Counted from the stretch's first letter, positions 36,643 to 45,718 are shown. The stretch is DNA of 64,000 bases from Hymenobacter amundsenii (GCF_002204745.1 NZ_NIRR01000001.1:390737-454736); one strand, 5' to 3'. Made by a program: numbers and translations. Notes: generated by a model from the letters alone, not told the origin.

Positions 36643-37638
36643 TTATTTCGCGCTTAGCACTTGCTTTAGTTCGTCGGCGGTGAGGGTAAGCAGGCCCACT
36701 TTGGGCAGGCGCTCGGTGAGCGTGCGCCAATTTGGCTCCTGCTTGAAAATGGGCCGGAGCAGCTTCAATGCCTCGGGCAGGCGCTGCTTATTGGCTAGGC
36801 TGATGGCATGCCAGTATTGCATTTCCAGGTTCTGAGGGAAGAGCTTCTCGGCCGCCTCGTACTCACGGATGGCCCCGGGCACGTCGTTTTTCTCCACCGC
36901 CAGGTCGCCGGCATTCATATGCTCGTAGGCCCGGCGCAGGCGCAGCAGCCGGCCCAGCTCGCGCAGGGGCTCGGCGCTATCGTCTACCCGCAGGTCCACG
37001 AGGCGGTCGGTCCAGGGCTCGGTGCTGGCCTGGCCCCGCACCACCAGTAGGGCCGCCGACTGCCGGCCCCGAATGTCGCCGCCCGCGCCTTGGGCCCCTT
37101 CCAGGGCCGCGAGCAGGCGTTCGGGCAAAGGCAGCTGGGCGTTGGCCTCGAAGGCCTGGGCCATGGCGGCGGGCACTTTTTCGGTGAGCATCATATTCGA
37201 CTGCACCGAAAACTGCTTGCCCTGCTGGTGGCCGGCGTAGTCGATGCACTTGGCCCCAGTGTGGGTGGCCACCCGGCCTTGGTTATCCACGATGGCCACT
37301 TGGCGCACGTCGCGGCCCTCATCGGTGCGCAGCAGCTCATCGAGGGCCTGCTGGGCCGATTTGCCGCTTTTGAGCAATGCCAGCCCCCGGGGGCCGAACG
37401 ACTTGTTGGTGAACGACTGGGTGGCCACCGCCCCCACCCCGGCCTCGGCCCAGCTCACGCTGGTGCCCACCGAAAACCAGTGGCTCTGCACGGCCACAGC
37501 CAACTCGCCGGTAGCAGGGTCGCGGGCCACAATGCTGTAGGTATGGGCCAGCGGGTCGGTGGCGCGGTATATCTGGGCGGCAGCGGGTTGCAGCAGGGCC
37601 AAACACAGGGCGAGGGCGGGGAGCAGGAAACGGTTCAT
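36643..37638 (-). CDS. Secreted DUF1028 protein with TPR-like tail
   Basis: 331 residues with a signal peptide ending PAAAQ. The DUF1028 domain (about residues 25-235) shows TYSIVARDPATGELAVAVQS, AGVGAVATQS, and GDIRGRQSAALLVVRG; it is thought to adopt an Ntn-hydrolase-like fold, with no confirmed activity. The remaining ~95 residues look like tetratricopeptide helices (AYEHMNAGDLAVEKNDVPGA). It is preceded by a 199-bp gap with no gene. Confidence 0.9.
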   Translation of the reverse strand: MNRFLLPALALCLALLQPAAAQIYRATDPLAHTYSIVARDPATGELAVAVQSHWFSVGTSVSWAEAGVGAVATQSFTNKSFGPRGLALLKSGKSAQQALDELLRTDEGRDVRQVAIVDNQGRVATHTGAKCIDYAGHQQGKQFSVQSNMMLTEKVPAAMAQAFEANAQLPLPERLLAALEGAQGAGGDIRGRQSAALLVVRGQASTEPWTDRLVDLRVDDSAEPLRELGRLLRLRRAYEHMNAGDLAVEKNDVPGAIREYEAAEKLFPQNLEMQYWHAISLANKQRLPEALKLLRPIFKQEPNWRTLTERLPKVGLLTLTADELKQVLSAK

Positions 37639-37837
37639 TGCCTAAAGCTAAGCCAGAAACCGGGCGCGGCGCAAGTTTATCCGGCTTTCTGGGCTGATCG
37701 GGGCGGCTTCTTGGGCTGACTATCGGGCTGATCGGGGTCGGGCGCCGCAACTTTCGGCCGCTTAGCGGGTAGTATTCCTCCGGTCCGGGAGGGCCCGCCC
37801 CGTCCCGCCGTTTGCTTTCCGGTTATCTTGATGCCCT

Positions 37838-38884
37838 ATGCCCACGACCGACCCCGTTATCGAAGCCCGCAACCTCACCAAGCATTATGGGCCCCACGCG
37901 GTGGTACAGGACGTGTCGTTTAGGGTAGCAGCGGGCCAGACGCTGGTGCTGCTGGGGCCAAGCGGCTGCGGTAAAACCACGCTGCTGCGCATGCTCAACC
38001 GTCTCGTGGAGCCCGACATCGGCGTGGTGCTCGTGAATGGGCACGATGTGCGCGACCAGCCAGCCGAGCAATTGCGCCGGGGCATGGGCTACGTGATTCA
38101 GCAAGTGGGCTTGCTGCCCCACTACACGGTGGCCGAAAACGTGGCCGTGGTGCCCCGGCTGCTGGGCCACGCGCCCGCTGCCATAGCGGCGCGCACCACC
38201 GAGCTGCTGGGGCGTTTGCACCTGCCCCCCGAGCGGTTCGCCGGCCGGTACCCGCGGCAGCTTTCGGGCGGGCAGCAGCAGCGGGTGGGCCTGGCCCGGG
38301 CGCTGGCCGCCGACCCGCCCATCATCCTGCTCGACGAACCCTTCGGCGCCCTCGACCCGATTACGCGGGCTAGCATCCGCCGCGAGTTCCGGGAGCTGCC
38401 CGAGCTGCGGCGCAAAACGATGGTCATGGTCACCCACGACGTGACGGAAGCCTTTGAGCTGGCCGACCAGATTTTGCTGCTCGATGCCGGGCAGGTGCAG
38501 CAGCTCGGGACGCCCCGGGAGTTGCTGCTACGGCCGGCCAACGACTTCGTGCGCCGCTTCTTCGCCGCCGAGCAGTTGGGCCTGCAACTCCGCGCGTTGC
38601 GGCTGGCTGACATAATGGCCGAGCTACCCCAGGCAAGCGATACAATCATCTTAACATATTCTGAATCAGATACACAACCACTTTCACTTACTGCAACGAT
38701 TCAGGAGGCATTAGCGCAACTCGGCCAAGCGGCAGTGCCATCATTAGGCGAGTCAGCAGAGGCCCGCGTGTGGGTGCGGCCCACCGAAACCGCCGCCCCG
38801 GCCGACTTCCTGCCCCTTACCTACGCCACGCTCATGGCCGCCTTTGGGTACGCCGTCCGGCGGCTGGGGATTGAACAGCCGTAG
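37838..38884 (+). CDS. Glycine betaine/choline-type ABC transporter ATP-binding protein
   Basis: 348 residues, OpuCA/ProV class. Walker A GPSGCGKTT, Q-loop YVIQQVGLLP, signature LSGGQQQR, Walker B IILLDEPFGALD and the H-loop VTHD are intact. The C-terminal ~90 residues replace tandem CBS domains with a short divergent region. Its middle (bases ~38640-38760, TIILTYSESD...) is noticeably AT-rich with codons unlike its surroundings. It is upstream of the fused permease/binding-protein gene (70 bp gap) and forms the importer with it. A TATCTTGA box lies just upstream (about 37823-37830). Confidence 0.9.
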   Translation: MPTTDPVIEARNLTKHYGPHAVVQDVSFRVAAGQTLVLLGPSGCGKTTLLRMLNRLVEPDIGVVLVNGHDVRDQPAEQLRRGMGYVIQQVGLLPHYTVAENVAVVPRLLGHAPAAIAARTTELLGRLHLPPERFAGRYPRQLSGGQQQRVGLARALAADPPIILLDEPFGALDPITRASIRREFRELPELRRKTMVMVTHDVTEAFELADQILLLDAGQVQQLGTPRELLLRPANDFVRRFFAAEQLGLQLRALRLADIMAELPQASDTIILTYSESDTQPLSLTATIQEALAQLGQAAVPSLGESAEARVWVRPTETAAPADFLPLTYATLMAAFGYAVRRLGIEQP

Positions 38885-38954
38885 GGGCAGGGCTTAGCTT
38901 CGCCCCTACTCGTTCTGTTCCTCACCTCCTCATCTCTTCACCCCATCATCCGCT

Positions 38955-40514
38955 TTGACCATCCTCTCCGAACTCCTCACTTTCTGGCAGGCCCAGGCCG
39001 ACAAGATCGGGCAGCAGACCCTGCAACATATCGGGCTCACGGCAGCTTCCTTGGTGGCGGGCGTGGCGGTGGGTGTGCCGCTGGGGCTACTGCTCACGCG
39101 CCGCCCTCGCCTCGCGCCCTGGGTACTGGGCGGAGCCGGAGTGCTACAAACTATTCCGAGCATCGCGCTGCTGGGCTTCCTGATTCCGGTGCTGGGCATT
39201 GGGCCGGGGCCGGCTATTCTGGCGTTGTTCCTGTACTCGCTACTACCCATTGTGCGCAACACACTGGCGGGCGTACGGGGCGTAGATGCGGCCGTGGTGG
39301 ACGCCGCCCGGGGACTGGGCCTTACCGATTGGCAGGTGTTGCGCCGGGTGGAGCTGCCACTGGCGTTGCCGGTACTGCTGGCCGGTATCCGCACGGCGGC
39401 CGTGATTAATGTGGGGGTGGCCACGCTGGCCGCCTACATTGCGGCGGGCGGACTGGGCGAGTTCATTTTCGGCGGCATTGCCCTGAATAATCCGGCCATG
39501 ATTCTGGCCGGGGCCATTCCGGCCGCCGTGCTGGCATTACTCTTCGATGCCGCTTTGGCGGGGGTGCAGCGCCTGAGCGGCCGCCGCCTGGCCTGGGCCG
39601 GGCGGGCGCTGCTGGTGGGCCTACCCCTGCTGGCGGGCCTCTACCTGCTGCCTCGGGCCGCCTCCAAGCTGCTGGCCGGCTTCAGCCCCGAATTCGTGGG
39701 CCGCTCCGACGGGTTGCCGGGCCTACGCCGCACCTACGGCCTCCACCCCGCCTCGGTGGTACTGGCCCCGGCCCTGGTCTACGAGGCCGCCCGTACCGGC
39801 GACGTGGACCTGATCGACGGCTACTCCACCGACGGCCGCATCAAGGCCTACGACCTGCGCGTGCTCCGCGACGACCGCCACGCGTTTCCGCCCTACCAGG
39901 CCGTGCCCGTGGTGCGCCGCCAGACGCTCGACGAGCACCCCGAGCTGGTTCCCGCCCTGGCCCGCCTCGCCGGCCAGCTCTCCGATTCGGTGATGACGGA
40001 GCTGAATTACCGGGTCGATCTGAAGCACGAAACGCCCCGGGCCGTAGCCCTCGACTTCCTGCGCCGCCGGGGCCTCTGGCACGAGCCGCTGCCAGCCACC
40101 GGGGCCACCATCCGGCTGGGCTCCAAAATTTTCGGCGAGCAGTATATTCTGGCCGAGCTCTACGCGGCCCTCATTAGGGGCTACACCCACCTGGGCGTGG
40201 AGGCCAAAACCGGCCTGGGCGGCACCAGCATCTGCGCCGACGCGCTACGCACTGGTGCCATCGACCTCTATCCCGAATACACCGGCACCGGCCTGCTGGT
40301 GGTGCTGCAGCCCTCGCCCGCCGTCCTCGATTCGCTGGGGCCCGACCCGGCCGCCGTGCTCGGCTACGTGCGCCGCGAGTACCGCCGCCGCTACCAACTG
40401 GAGTGGCTGGAGCCGCTGGGCTTCAACAACACCTACGCCCTGCTCATGCGCCGCCAGCAAGCCGAGCGGCTGGGCATCCGCACGGTGTCGGAGCTAAGCG
40501 CGTATTTGCGGTAG
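38955..40514 (+). CDS. Glycine betaine/choline-type ABC permease fused to a rearranged substrate-binding domain
   Basis: 519 residues. The first ~230 form an OpuCB-type permease with about six membrane segments and the EAA loop (ARGLGLTDWQVLRRVELPLA). The rest is the binding protein, but its halves are swapped. The usual C-terminal half comes first (AGFSPEFVGRSDGLPGLRR; DGYSTDGRIKAYDLRVL; DDRHAFPPYQAVPVVR). The usual N-terminal half follows (IRLGSKIFGEQYILAEL; TGLGGTSICADAL; LYPEYTGTGLL; LGFNNTYALLM), and the protein ends TVSELSAYLR. The join is a circular permutation. It probably imports osmoprotectants such as glycine betaine or choline. Confidence 0.88.
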   Translation: MTILSELLTFWQAQADKIGQQTLQHIGLTAASLVAGVAVGVPLGLLLTRRPRLAPWVLGGAGVLQTIPSIALLGFLIPVLGIGPGPAILALFLYSLLPIVRNTLAGVRGVDAAVVDAARGLGLTDWQVLRRVELPLALPVLLAGIRTAAVINVGVATLAAYIAAGGLGEFIFGGIALNNPAMILAGAIPAAVLALLFDAALAGVQRLSGRRLAWAGRALLVGLPLLAGLYLLPRAASKLLAGFSPEFVGRSDGLPGLRRTYGLHPASVVLAPALVYEAARTGDVDLIDGYSTDGRIKAYDLRVLRDDRHAFPPYQAVPVVRRQTLDEHPELVPALARLAGQLSDSVMTELNYRVDLKHETPRAVALDFLRRRGLWHEPLPATGATIRLGSKIFGEQYILAELYAALIRGYTHLGVEAKTGLGGTSICADALRTGAIDLYPEYTGTGLLVVLQPSPAVLDSLGPDPAAVLGYVRREYRRRYQLEWLEPLGFNNTYALLMRRQQAERLGIRTVSELSAYLR

Positions 40515-40529
40515 GCGAAAACGACTCCT

Positions 40530-41258
40530 TCACAGCTTGTCCGACCGCACGAGCCGGCGGTATAGGTCGGCCAGCCGGGGTTGCGGCGCCCCCAGCCGGT
40601 AGAGCACGTTGAGCAGCAGAAACACGCCCTGTAATCGGTAAACCCCGTTTTCGCGGTATTTACGGGCCGAGGTGACGATGTAATTCGGCAGCACCCGGAA
40701 AGGCCCCTGCTGCCGTAGCCGCCGAGTGATTTCCTGGTCTTCGAACACGAGCAGCTCTTCGCGGTAGCCGCCGGCCCGCCGGAACACCTCGGCGCGGGCG
40801 AACAGACTTTGGTCGCCGTAGCGCACGGCCTCTACGTTGAAGCGCGTGAACCAAGCGTTGGCCCGCAAAAACCAGTGCGGCTCGTCGAAGCGCAGGCGGT
40901 AGCAGCCGCTGCCGTACCCAGCCGCCACGGCTTCGCGCAGGTCGGGCAGCAGCGTGGCGGGCGGGTGCGTATCGGCGTGCAGGAAGTACAGGATTTGGCC
41001 GGTGGCGTGGGCGGCGCCGTGGTTAAGCTGGACGGCCCGGCCCTTGCGCGGGCACGGCACCACCCGGGCTCCGCGGGCAGCGGCTTCGGCGGCGGTGCCA
41101 TCGGTGCTACCGCCGTCGGCCACCACTATTTCTACGGTTTTGCCACCACCGCCGAGGCCGCGCAGGTGGTCGAGCAACTGGCCGATGTGGCCACCCTCGT
41201 TGAATGTGGGAATGATGATGCTGACGGAAAGCGGCGGCACGGCAGGGCCGGAAGGCAT
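40530..41258 (-). CDS. Family 2 glycosyltransferase (TIGR04283-like)
   Basis: 242 residues, GT-A fold, cytosolic. Motifs: SIIIPTFNEGGHIGQLLDHL, the nucleotide loop VADGGSTDGT, CPRKGRAVQLNHGA, the DxD-like LHADTHPP, and RYGDQSLFARAEVFRRAGG. The pattern matches TIGR04283, a glycosyltransferase subfamily linked by name to arsenosugar biosynthesis. No partner radical-SAM or arsenic gene lies nearby, so the substrate is open. It converges on the permease fusion with 15 bp between stops. Confidence 0.85.
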   Translation of the reverse strand: MPSGPAVPPLSVSIIIPTFNEGGHIGQLLDHLRGLGGGGKTVEIVVADGGSTDGTAAEAAARGARVVPCPRKGRAVQLNHGAAHATGQILYFLHADTHPPATLLPDLREAVAAGYGSGCYRLRFDEPHWFLRANAWFTRFNVEAVRYGDQSLFARAEVFRRAGGYREELLVFEDQEITRRLRQQGPFRVLPNYIVTSARKYRENGVYRLQGVFLLLNVLYRLGAPQPRLADLYRRLVRSDKL

Positions 41259-41421
41259 GAGGAGAACAGAAGGCGGGCCTCAACTTACGGAATCCGGGGC
41301 GGAGCGCCCAAAGCGGGCGGCGGTTTTCCGGTTGCGACCCTGCTGTTTGCTGGGCGCGTTCATGCGCTCTTCACGGCCTGGGTGCGTATGTTGCATCTTC
41401 ATTTAGCTCCGCCCCCTCATT

Positions 41422-42102
41422 ATGCACGTACTCATTGTCGAAGACGAGAAAAGCCTGCACCAAGAAGTGCAGCAGTTTCTGCTCCAGTCCCAATACCTCG
41501 TCGATTCGGCCTACACCTACGCCGAGGCATCGGAGAAAATCTTTGTCAATAGCTACGATTTCGTGCTCCTCGACCTAGGCCTGCCCGGCGGCGACGGCCT
41601 CGACCTGCTGCGCGAAGCCCGCCGCAACGACCGACAGGAGGCTTCGTTTATCATCCTCACGGCCCGCGGTGGCATCGACGACCGGGTGAAGGGCCTTGAT
41701 TTGGGAGCCGACGACTACCTGCCCAAGCCGTTTTCGCTGCTGGAGCTGCAAAGCCGGATGCACGCCATTACCCGCCGCAAGTTCGGCCTCAAGCGCCAGG
41801 AGCTCACCTTCGGGGCCGGCTTCGAGCTCGAAGCCACCGGCCGCACTATCCGCCACGAAGGCCAGGACATTGCCCTCACCAAAAAGGAGTTCGACCTGCT
41901 TCATTATTTGCTGCTGCACAAAAACCGCGTGCTTACCCGCCTGCAGCTCGGCGAGCACCTCTGGGGCAACGTGCTCGAAGACGACTCCGACTCCAACTAC
42001 ATCGACGTCCACATCAAAAACCTGCGCAAGAAGCTCAGCCAGTTCGCCCCCGCCGACTTCCTCGAAACCGTCCGCGGCATCGGGTATCGGATTGTGGGGT
42101 AG
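41422..42102 (+). CDS. OmpR/PhoB-family response regulator
   Basis: 226 residues. Receiver domain with acidic pocket VEDEKS, phosphoacceptor Asp in FVLLDLGLPGGDG, Thr in IILTARGG, and Lys in LPKPFSLLEL. A C-terminal winged helix follows (ALTKKEFDLLHYLL; NYIDVHIKNLRKKL; LETVRGIGYRIVG). It pairs with the histidine kinase downstream, from which it is separated by 259 bp holding a heptamer repeat and a 45-bp-arm palindrome. Targets unknown. Confidence 0.94.
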   Translation: MHVLIVEDEKSLHQEVQQFLLQSQYLVDSAYTYAEASEKIFVNSYDFVLLDLGLPGGDGLDLLREARRNDRQEASFIILTARGGIDDRVKGLDLGADDYLPKPFSLLELQSRMHAITRRKFGLKRQELTFGAGFELEATGRTIRHEGQDIALTKKEFDLLHYLLLHKNRVLTRLQLGEHLWGNVLEDDSDSNYIDVHIKNLRKKLSQFAPADFLETVRGIGYRIVG

Positions 42103-42111
42103 GGAGTGGCT

Positions 42112-42152
42112 GAGAAGTGAGAAGTGAGAAGTGAGAAGTGAGAAGTGAGAAA
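42112..42152. repeat. 7-bp tandem repeat (GAGAAGT)n, copy 3
   Basis: Nearly six copies of the heptamer starting 10 bp after the response-regulator stop, ending GAGAAACGGTACG as at 29645. Confidence 0.92.
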
Positions 42153-42180
42153 CGGTACGCGAGACCGGCGTATAAGGGTC

Positions 42181-42307
42181 GTCATGCTTGATCTGGCGTC
42201 CGCGCAGTCGAAGCATCTCTCCCGCAGCGGTAATCTTCACATCTGATGGGCACCACAACGAAGCGGGAGAGATGCTTCGGCTGCGCGGACGCCAGATCAA
42301 GCATGAC
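42181..42307. repeat. Long inverted repeat, family A copy 4 (between regulator and kinase)
   Basis: Arms 42181-42225 and 42263-42307 pair over 45 bp with one mismatch that is wobble-compatible. Outer sequence GTCATGCTTGATCTGGCG is a divergent version of the family core. It separates the two halves of a two-component operon. Confidence 0.92.
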
Positions 42308-42361
42308 AGCATCATTGCAAACCAAACGCTTTCCAACCCTTCATCTTTAACGCAACACGGC

Positions 42362-43693
42362 ATGCGCCTCGAAGCGAAACTGGCTCTGTTTAATGCCTTG
42401 TCGAAGCTGCTGCTGGTGCTGCTGGGGGTGGTCGTGATTCCGCCCATTGTGGGGCGGGTGGCGGTAAGCCACACCGATGAGCGGTTGCAGGAAAAGCGCC
42501 AGGAGGTGCTCGACCTCATCCGGCGCGACGGTATTTTGACCTTCGTGCAGGGCGAGGAATACGCCGATTACAACATCCTTAAGCAGGAATACATCACCCT
42601 TACGGCCCTGCCCAACACGCCCCAGGCCCAGCATGCCCCCCACCCGCCGCGTATTTTCGTCGAGCCCCGGCAGGTCGATAACCAAATCGAGGACTTTCGC
42701 ATCCTGAGCCAGCAGTTCAGCTCCAACGGCCGCAACTACCGTCTCGAAATCGGCTCCTCGCTGGCTACAGTGGAGCTGCTGACGGCTACGCTACGGCGCA
42801 TGGCGCTGTGGGTGCTCGTGATTGGGGCGGCCCTCACCATTTTTACCGATGCGGCTTTTGCCCACTACCTGCTGCAGCCGCTGCATCGGCTAATTGCGCG
42901 CAAGCTCGAAGGCGTGCATCATCCCTCGGCCTTCTCCTACGAACCCCTGACGACCACCACGACCGACTTCCGCCGCCTCGACGACAGCCTCAACGAGATG
43001 ATGCGCCTGATTCAGTCGGCCTTCGAGAAGGAGCGCGAGTTTATGAGCAACGTTTCGCACGAGCTGCTGACGCCAGTGAGCATTCTGCAGTCGAGATTCG
43101 AGAACATGCTCCAGGACCCCGAACTGGGCCACGCGTACTCGCTTAAAATCGTAGATTCACAGAAGACCCTCTACCGGCTGCGCAACACGGTAAAAACGCT
43201 GCTGCTCATCGCCAACATCGAAAACGAGCAGTACCTGCGCGAAGACACGGTATCCCTGGCGGCCGTGCTGGCCGACGTGACCAATGAACTGGACGACCGG
43301 CTGGCCCAGCGTGAGGTTCATTTGCTGGAAGATTTGCGGCCCGATTACGTGCTGCCCCGGGCCAACCGCACGCTGCTCTTCACACTGCTCTTCAATCTGA
43401 TCAGCAACGCCATCAAATACAACCGCTGGGGCGGCAGCATTACGGTAACGGGTCGCCCCCACCCCCAAGGTGGCTACCGGCTGGCCGTTACCGATACCGG
43501 CCCGGGCATCGCGGCCCAGCACCTGCCCCATTTGTTCGACCGGTTCCGGCGGTTTCAGGGTGGCGCCTCGGCTCCCGAGGGCTACGGGCTGGGCCTACCG
43601 ATTGCCAAAACCATTGCCGAATTCCACAAAGCCCCGCTTACCGTGGAGTCGGAGGAGGGCCAGGGCACCACATTCGCACTTTGGTTTCCGTGA
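42362..43693 (+). CDS. Sensor histidine kinase
   Basis: 443 residues. Two membrane segments (residues ~8-30 and ~140-165) flank a ~110-residue extracytoplasmic sensor. A HAMP-like linker leads to the H-box FMSNVSHELLTPVS, N-box LISNAIKYN, G1 DTGPGIA and G2 GYGLGLPIAK. All catalytic elements are intact. The start at 42362 is the first ATG beyond the upstream palindrome; the frame to 42188 is read-through of the repeat. It pairs with the response regulator at 41422-42102. Confidence 0.94.
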   Translation: MRLEAKLALFNALSKLLLVLLGVVVIPPIVGRVAVSHTDERLQEKRQEVLDLIRRDGILTFVQGEEYADYNILKQEYITLTALPNTPQAQHAPHPPRIFVEPRQVDNQIEDFRILSQQFSSNGRNYRLEIGSSLATVELLTATLRRMALWVLVIGAALTIFTDAAFAHYLLQPLHRLIARKLEGVHHPSAFSYEPLTTTTTDFRRLDDSLNEMMRLIQSAFEKEREFMSNVSHELLTPVSILQSRFENMLQDPELGHAYSLKIVDSQKTLYRLRNTVKTLLLIANIENEQYLREDTVSLAAVLADVTNELDDRLAQREVHLLEDLRPDYVLPRANRTLLFTLLFNLISNAIKYNRWGGSITVTGRPHPQGGYRLAVTDTGPGIAAQHLPHLFDRFRRFQGGASAPEGYGLGLPIAKTIAEFHKAPLTVESEEGQGTTFALWFP

Positions 43694-43729
43694 GTTAAGC
43701 CGTTCACGCGGGCTTCATTTGGGAGCGGG

Positions 43730-43737
43730 TATTTTTG
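43730..43737 (+). promoter_or_regulatory. Promoter -7 box of the small membrane protein gene
   Basis: TATTTTTG, exact TAnnTTTG match 27 bp before the ATG at 43765. Confidence 0.55.
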
Positions 43738-43764
43738 GATAGGCTCCGTTTTCCCGCCCCCATT

Positions 43765-43935
43765 ATGAAGAAGCTGCTACTCCTGCTGGCCCTGCTGTTG
43801 GGCATTCTCTGGCTGCTTCACCAGTGGCTCCCGCCTGCGCTGCCAGCTTCCCGGCACCTGGCGGCCGTGCCCGTCATCCGCAAGCCCGACCACGCCACCA
43901 CTGCGCATCCTAAGCGCGTGTCGCTACCTCGGTAA
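43765..43935 (+). CDS. Small single-span membrane protein
   Basis: A 56-residue protein: one hydrophobic helix (KKLLLLLALLLGILWLLHQW) followed by a short basic, histidine-containing tail ending RVSLPR. The exact promoter box 27 bp upstream and the hairpin with T-run downstream support it as a real gene. Function unknown. Confidence 0.6.
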   Translation: MKKLLLLLALLLGILWLLHQWLPPALPASRHLAAVPVIRKPDHATTAHPKRVSLPR

Positions 43936-43957
43936 GGGGTGGTCAATGAATGAAAAG

Positions 43958-43992
43958 GAACGTCATTCAGCGCAAAGCCAAGAATGACGTTC
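43958..43992. terminator. Hairpin terminator (short family A remnant)
   Basis: GAACGTCATTC (43958-43968) / GAATGACGTTC (43982-43992) with a T-run after it; between the small membrane protein and the convergent surE. The arm resembles the outer part of the family A repeats. Confidence 0.75.
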
Positions 43993-44010
43993 TTTTTTAC
44001 CCAGTTGCCG

Positions 44011-44886
44011 CTATCCCAACCCTTCGGGCGATTTGCCGGGCATGGGGGCGGCGCTGCCGGGGGCGGCTACGGGCAGTGGCTGGCCCCGGGGGGCAGGCAT
44101 GGGGCTCATATCCCAGTTTTCGTTCATCTCGTGCAGGGCCTTGCGCGAGGTTAGGTCGTACTGGCAGGGCACGATGGACACGTAATTATTGGCCAGCGCG
44201 TACTCGTCGGTGTCCTGGCCCTTATCCTCGTTCACGAACGAGCCGATGAGCCAGTAGTAAGGGCGCTGGTAGGGGTCGTAGCGCAAATCGAATTCTTCCT
44301 GCCACTTGGCTCGGGCCTGGCGGCAGAGGCGGGCGCCGGCAATAGGCTGGTCGGATTTCTTGGGAATGTTCACGTTGAGGGCCGTACCGGCGGGGATGCC
44401 GTGCCGCAGCGCCTGGCGAGCCAGCAGCTCCACCCACTCCTCGGCGTGCGAGAAATCGGCGTCGTGACCATAATCGCAGAGCGAGAAGCCGATGGCCGGT
44501 AGCCCTTCGATAGCCGCCTCAATGGCTGCCGACATCGTGCCCGAGTACAGCACGTTCACGGCCGAATTCGAGCCGTGGTTGATGCCCGATACCACCAGGT
44601 CGGGGCGGCGGTCCTTGAGCACGTGGTGCTTGGCCAGCTTCACGCAGTCGGCGGGGGTGCCACTGCACTCGTAGGCTTCAATGCCTTCAAAAATAGGGTT
44701 GGCATCGAGGCGCAACGGCTGGCCGATGGTAATGGCGTGGCCCATGCCCGACTGGGGCGAGTTGGGCGCCACGACGACGACCTCGCCGAGGCGGCGCATC
44801 ACACGCACCAGCACGGCAATTCCGGGGGCGGTAATGCCGTCGTCGTTGGAAATCAGAATCAGCGGTCTTTTGGCTTGCGAAGTCAC
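44011..44886 (-). CDS. surE: 5'/3'-nucleotidase SurE
   Basis: Metal-dependent nucleoside monophosphatase of the cytosol. 291 residues from a GTG at 44886 (VTSQAKRPLILISNDDG). The upstream frame begins at TTG 44928 and contains a promoter-like TACTTTCC, so the GTG is preferred. Motifs: the metal site SNDDG, APNSPQSGMG, the SGTPADCVKLA loop, and VSGINHGSNSA. The C-terminus carries a ~30-residue Pro/Ala/Gly-rich tail (MPAPRGQPLPVAAPGSAA...) not needed by the fold. Confidence 0.93.
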   Translation of the reverse strand: MTSQAKRPLILISNDDGITAPGIAVLVRVMRRLGEVVVVAPNSPQSGMGHAITIGQPLRLDANPIFEGIEAYECSGTPADCVKLAKHHVLKDRRPDLVVSGINHGSNSAVNVLYSGTMSAAIEAAIEGLPAIGFSLCDYGHDADFSHAEEWVELLARQALRHGIPAGTALNVNIPKKSDQPIAGARLCRQARAKWQEEFDLRYDPYQRPYYWLIGSFVNEDKGQDTDEYALANNYVSIVPCQYDLTSRKALHEMNENWDMSPMPAPRGQPLPVAAPGSAAPMPGKSPEGLG

Positions 44887-45019
44887 GGACAACAGGGAAT
44901 AGATGGAACGGCAGGGAAAGTAACGCAACGGGGCGGCCGGGCGGCCCCATTGGGCTGGCTAACGGCAGCCAGGGGCCGGATGTTTTCAACTCCCGGTTTC
45001 CGAGTGCGTATAGCCCCGG

Positions 45020-45718
45020 ATGCTGACTACTGTTTTATTTTCGCGGCGAAGCGCCGCTGCGCTGCTGGCGGGCCTGCTGCTGGCGGGCTGCGACGGGGCC
45101 GCCCCTGGTACCCAAACCCCAACTGGCCAGGCCGCTCCGCCCTTCGTGGCCGAAAGCGGGCAGCCGGTCGGCACCCCGGGCGCCGACCCGGTGGCTCGGC
45201 AGGCCAACGCCCCGGCCGCTTCGGGTGCCCCCCTCCCCGACTCGTTGCACCTGCTGAGCCCCAGCCAGGCCGGCCCGCTACGGCTGGGCCTGACCCAGAG
45301 CCGACTCGAAGAACTGGTGCCAGCCAGCCGGTTACGGTCCATTACCTACACCGAAAAGGGCCGCACGTTGCCCGCCTACGAGCTAGTCGACGCTACCAAC
45401 TCCGACGCTCCCGTTACCCGCCTCTATCTCACAACGGCTCCGAACCAGGGCCAGAAAGTACTGCACCGGATGCTCATCACCGACCCGCAGTACCGCACGG
45501 CCGAAGGTATTGGGGTGGGCTCGCCGTTCGGGGCGGCGCGCCAGAACCTGGGCTTCACCCGCCTGCGCAACACCCCCGCCGGACTAGCGGCCGTGTCGGG
45601 CGAGGTGCGTCTGGCCTGGCTGATTGACCCCAACTCGCTGCCCGCCGGCGCCGACCAGACGCTGCCCGCTGCCGCCGTACCGCCGGCGGCCCGCATCACC
45701 GGCGTGCTGCTCTACTAA
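45020..45718 (+). CDS. Lipoprotein, unknown function
   Basis: 232 residues; lipobox LAGC at residues 21-24, then an Ala/Pro/Gly linker to about residue 70. The folded part contains GPLRLGLTQSRLEELVP, ITYTEKGRTLPAYELVD and a repeat-like IGVGSPFGAARQNLGF, a pattern in which two similar 'G-S-x-x-E/A' turns precede short helices. I do not recognise a named family. Confidence 0.65.
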   Translation: MLTTVLFSRRSAAALLAGLLLAGCDGAAPGTQTPTGQAAPPFVAESGQPVGTPGADPVARQANAPAASGAPLPDSLHLLSPSQAGPLRLGLTQSRLEELVPASRLRSITYTEKGRTLPAYELVDATNSDAPVTRLYLTTAPNQGQKVLHRMLITDPQYRTAEGIGVGSPFGAARQNLGFTRLRNTPAGLAAVSGEVRLAWLIDPNSLPAGADQTLPAAAVPPAARITGVLLY

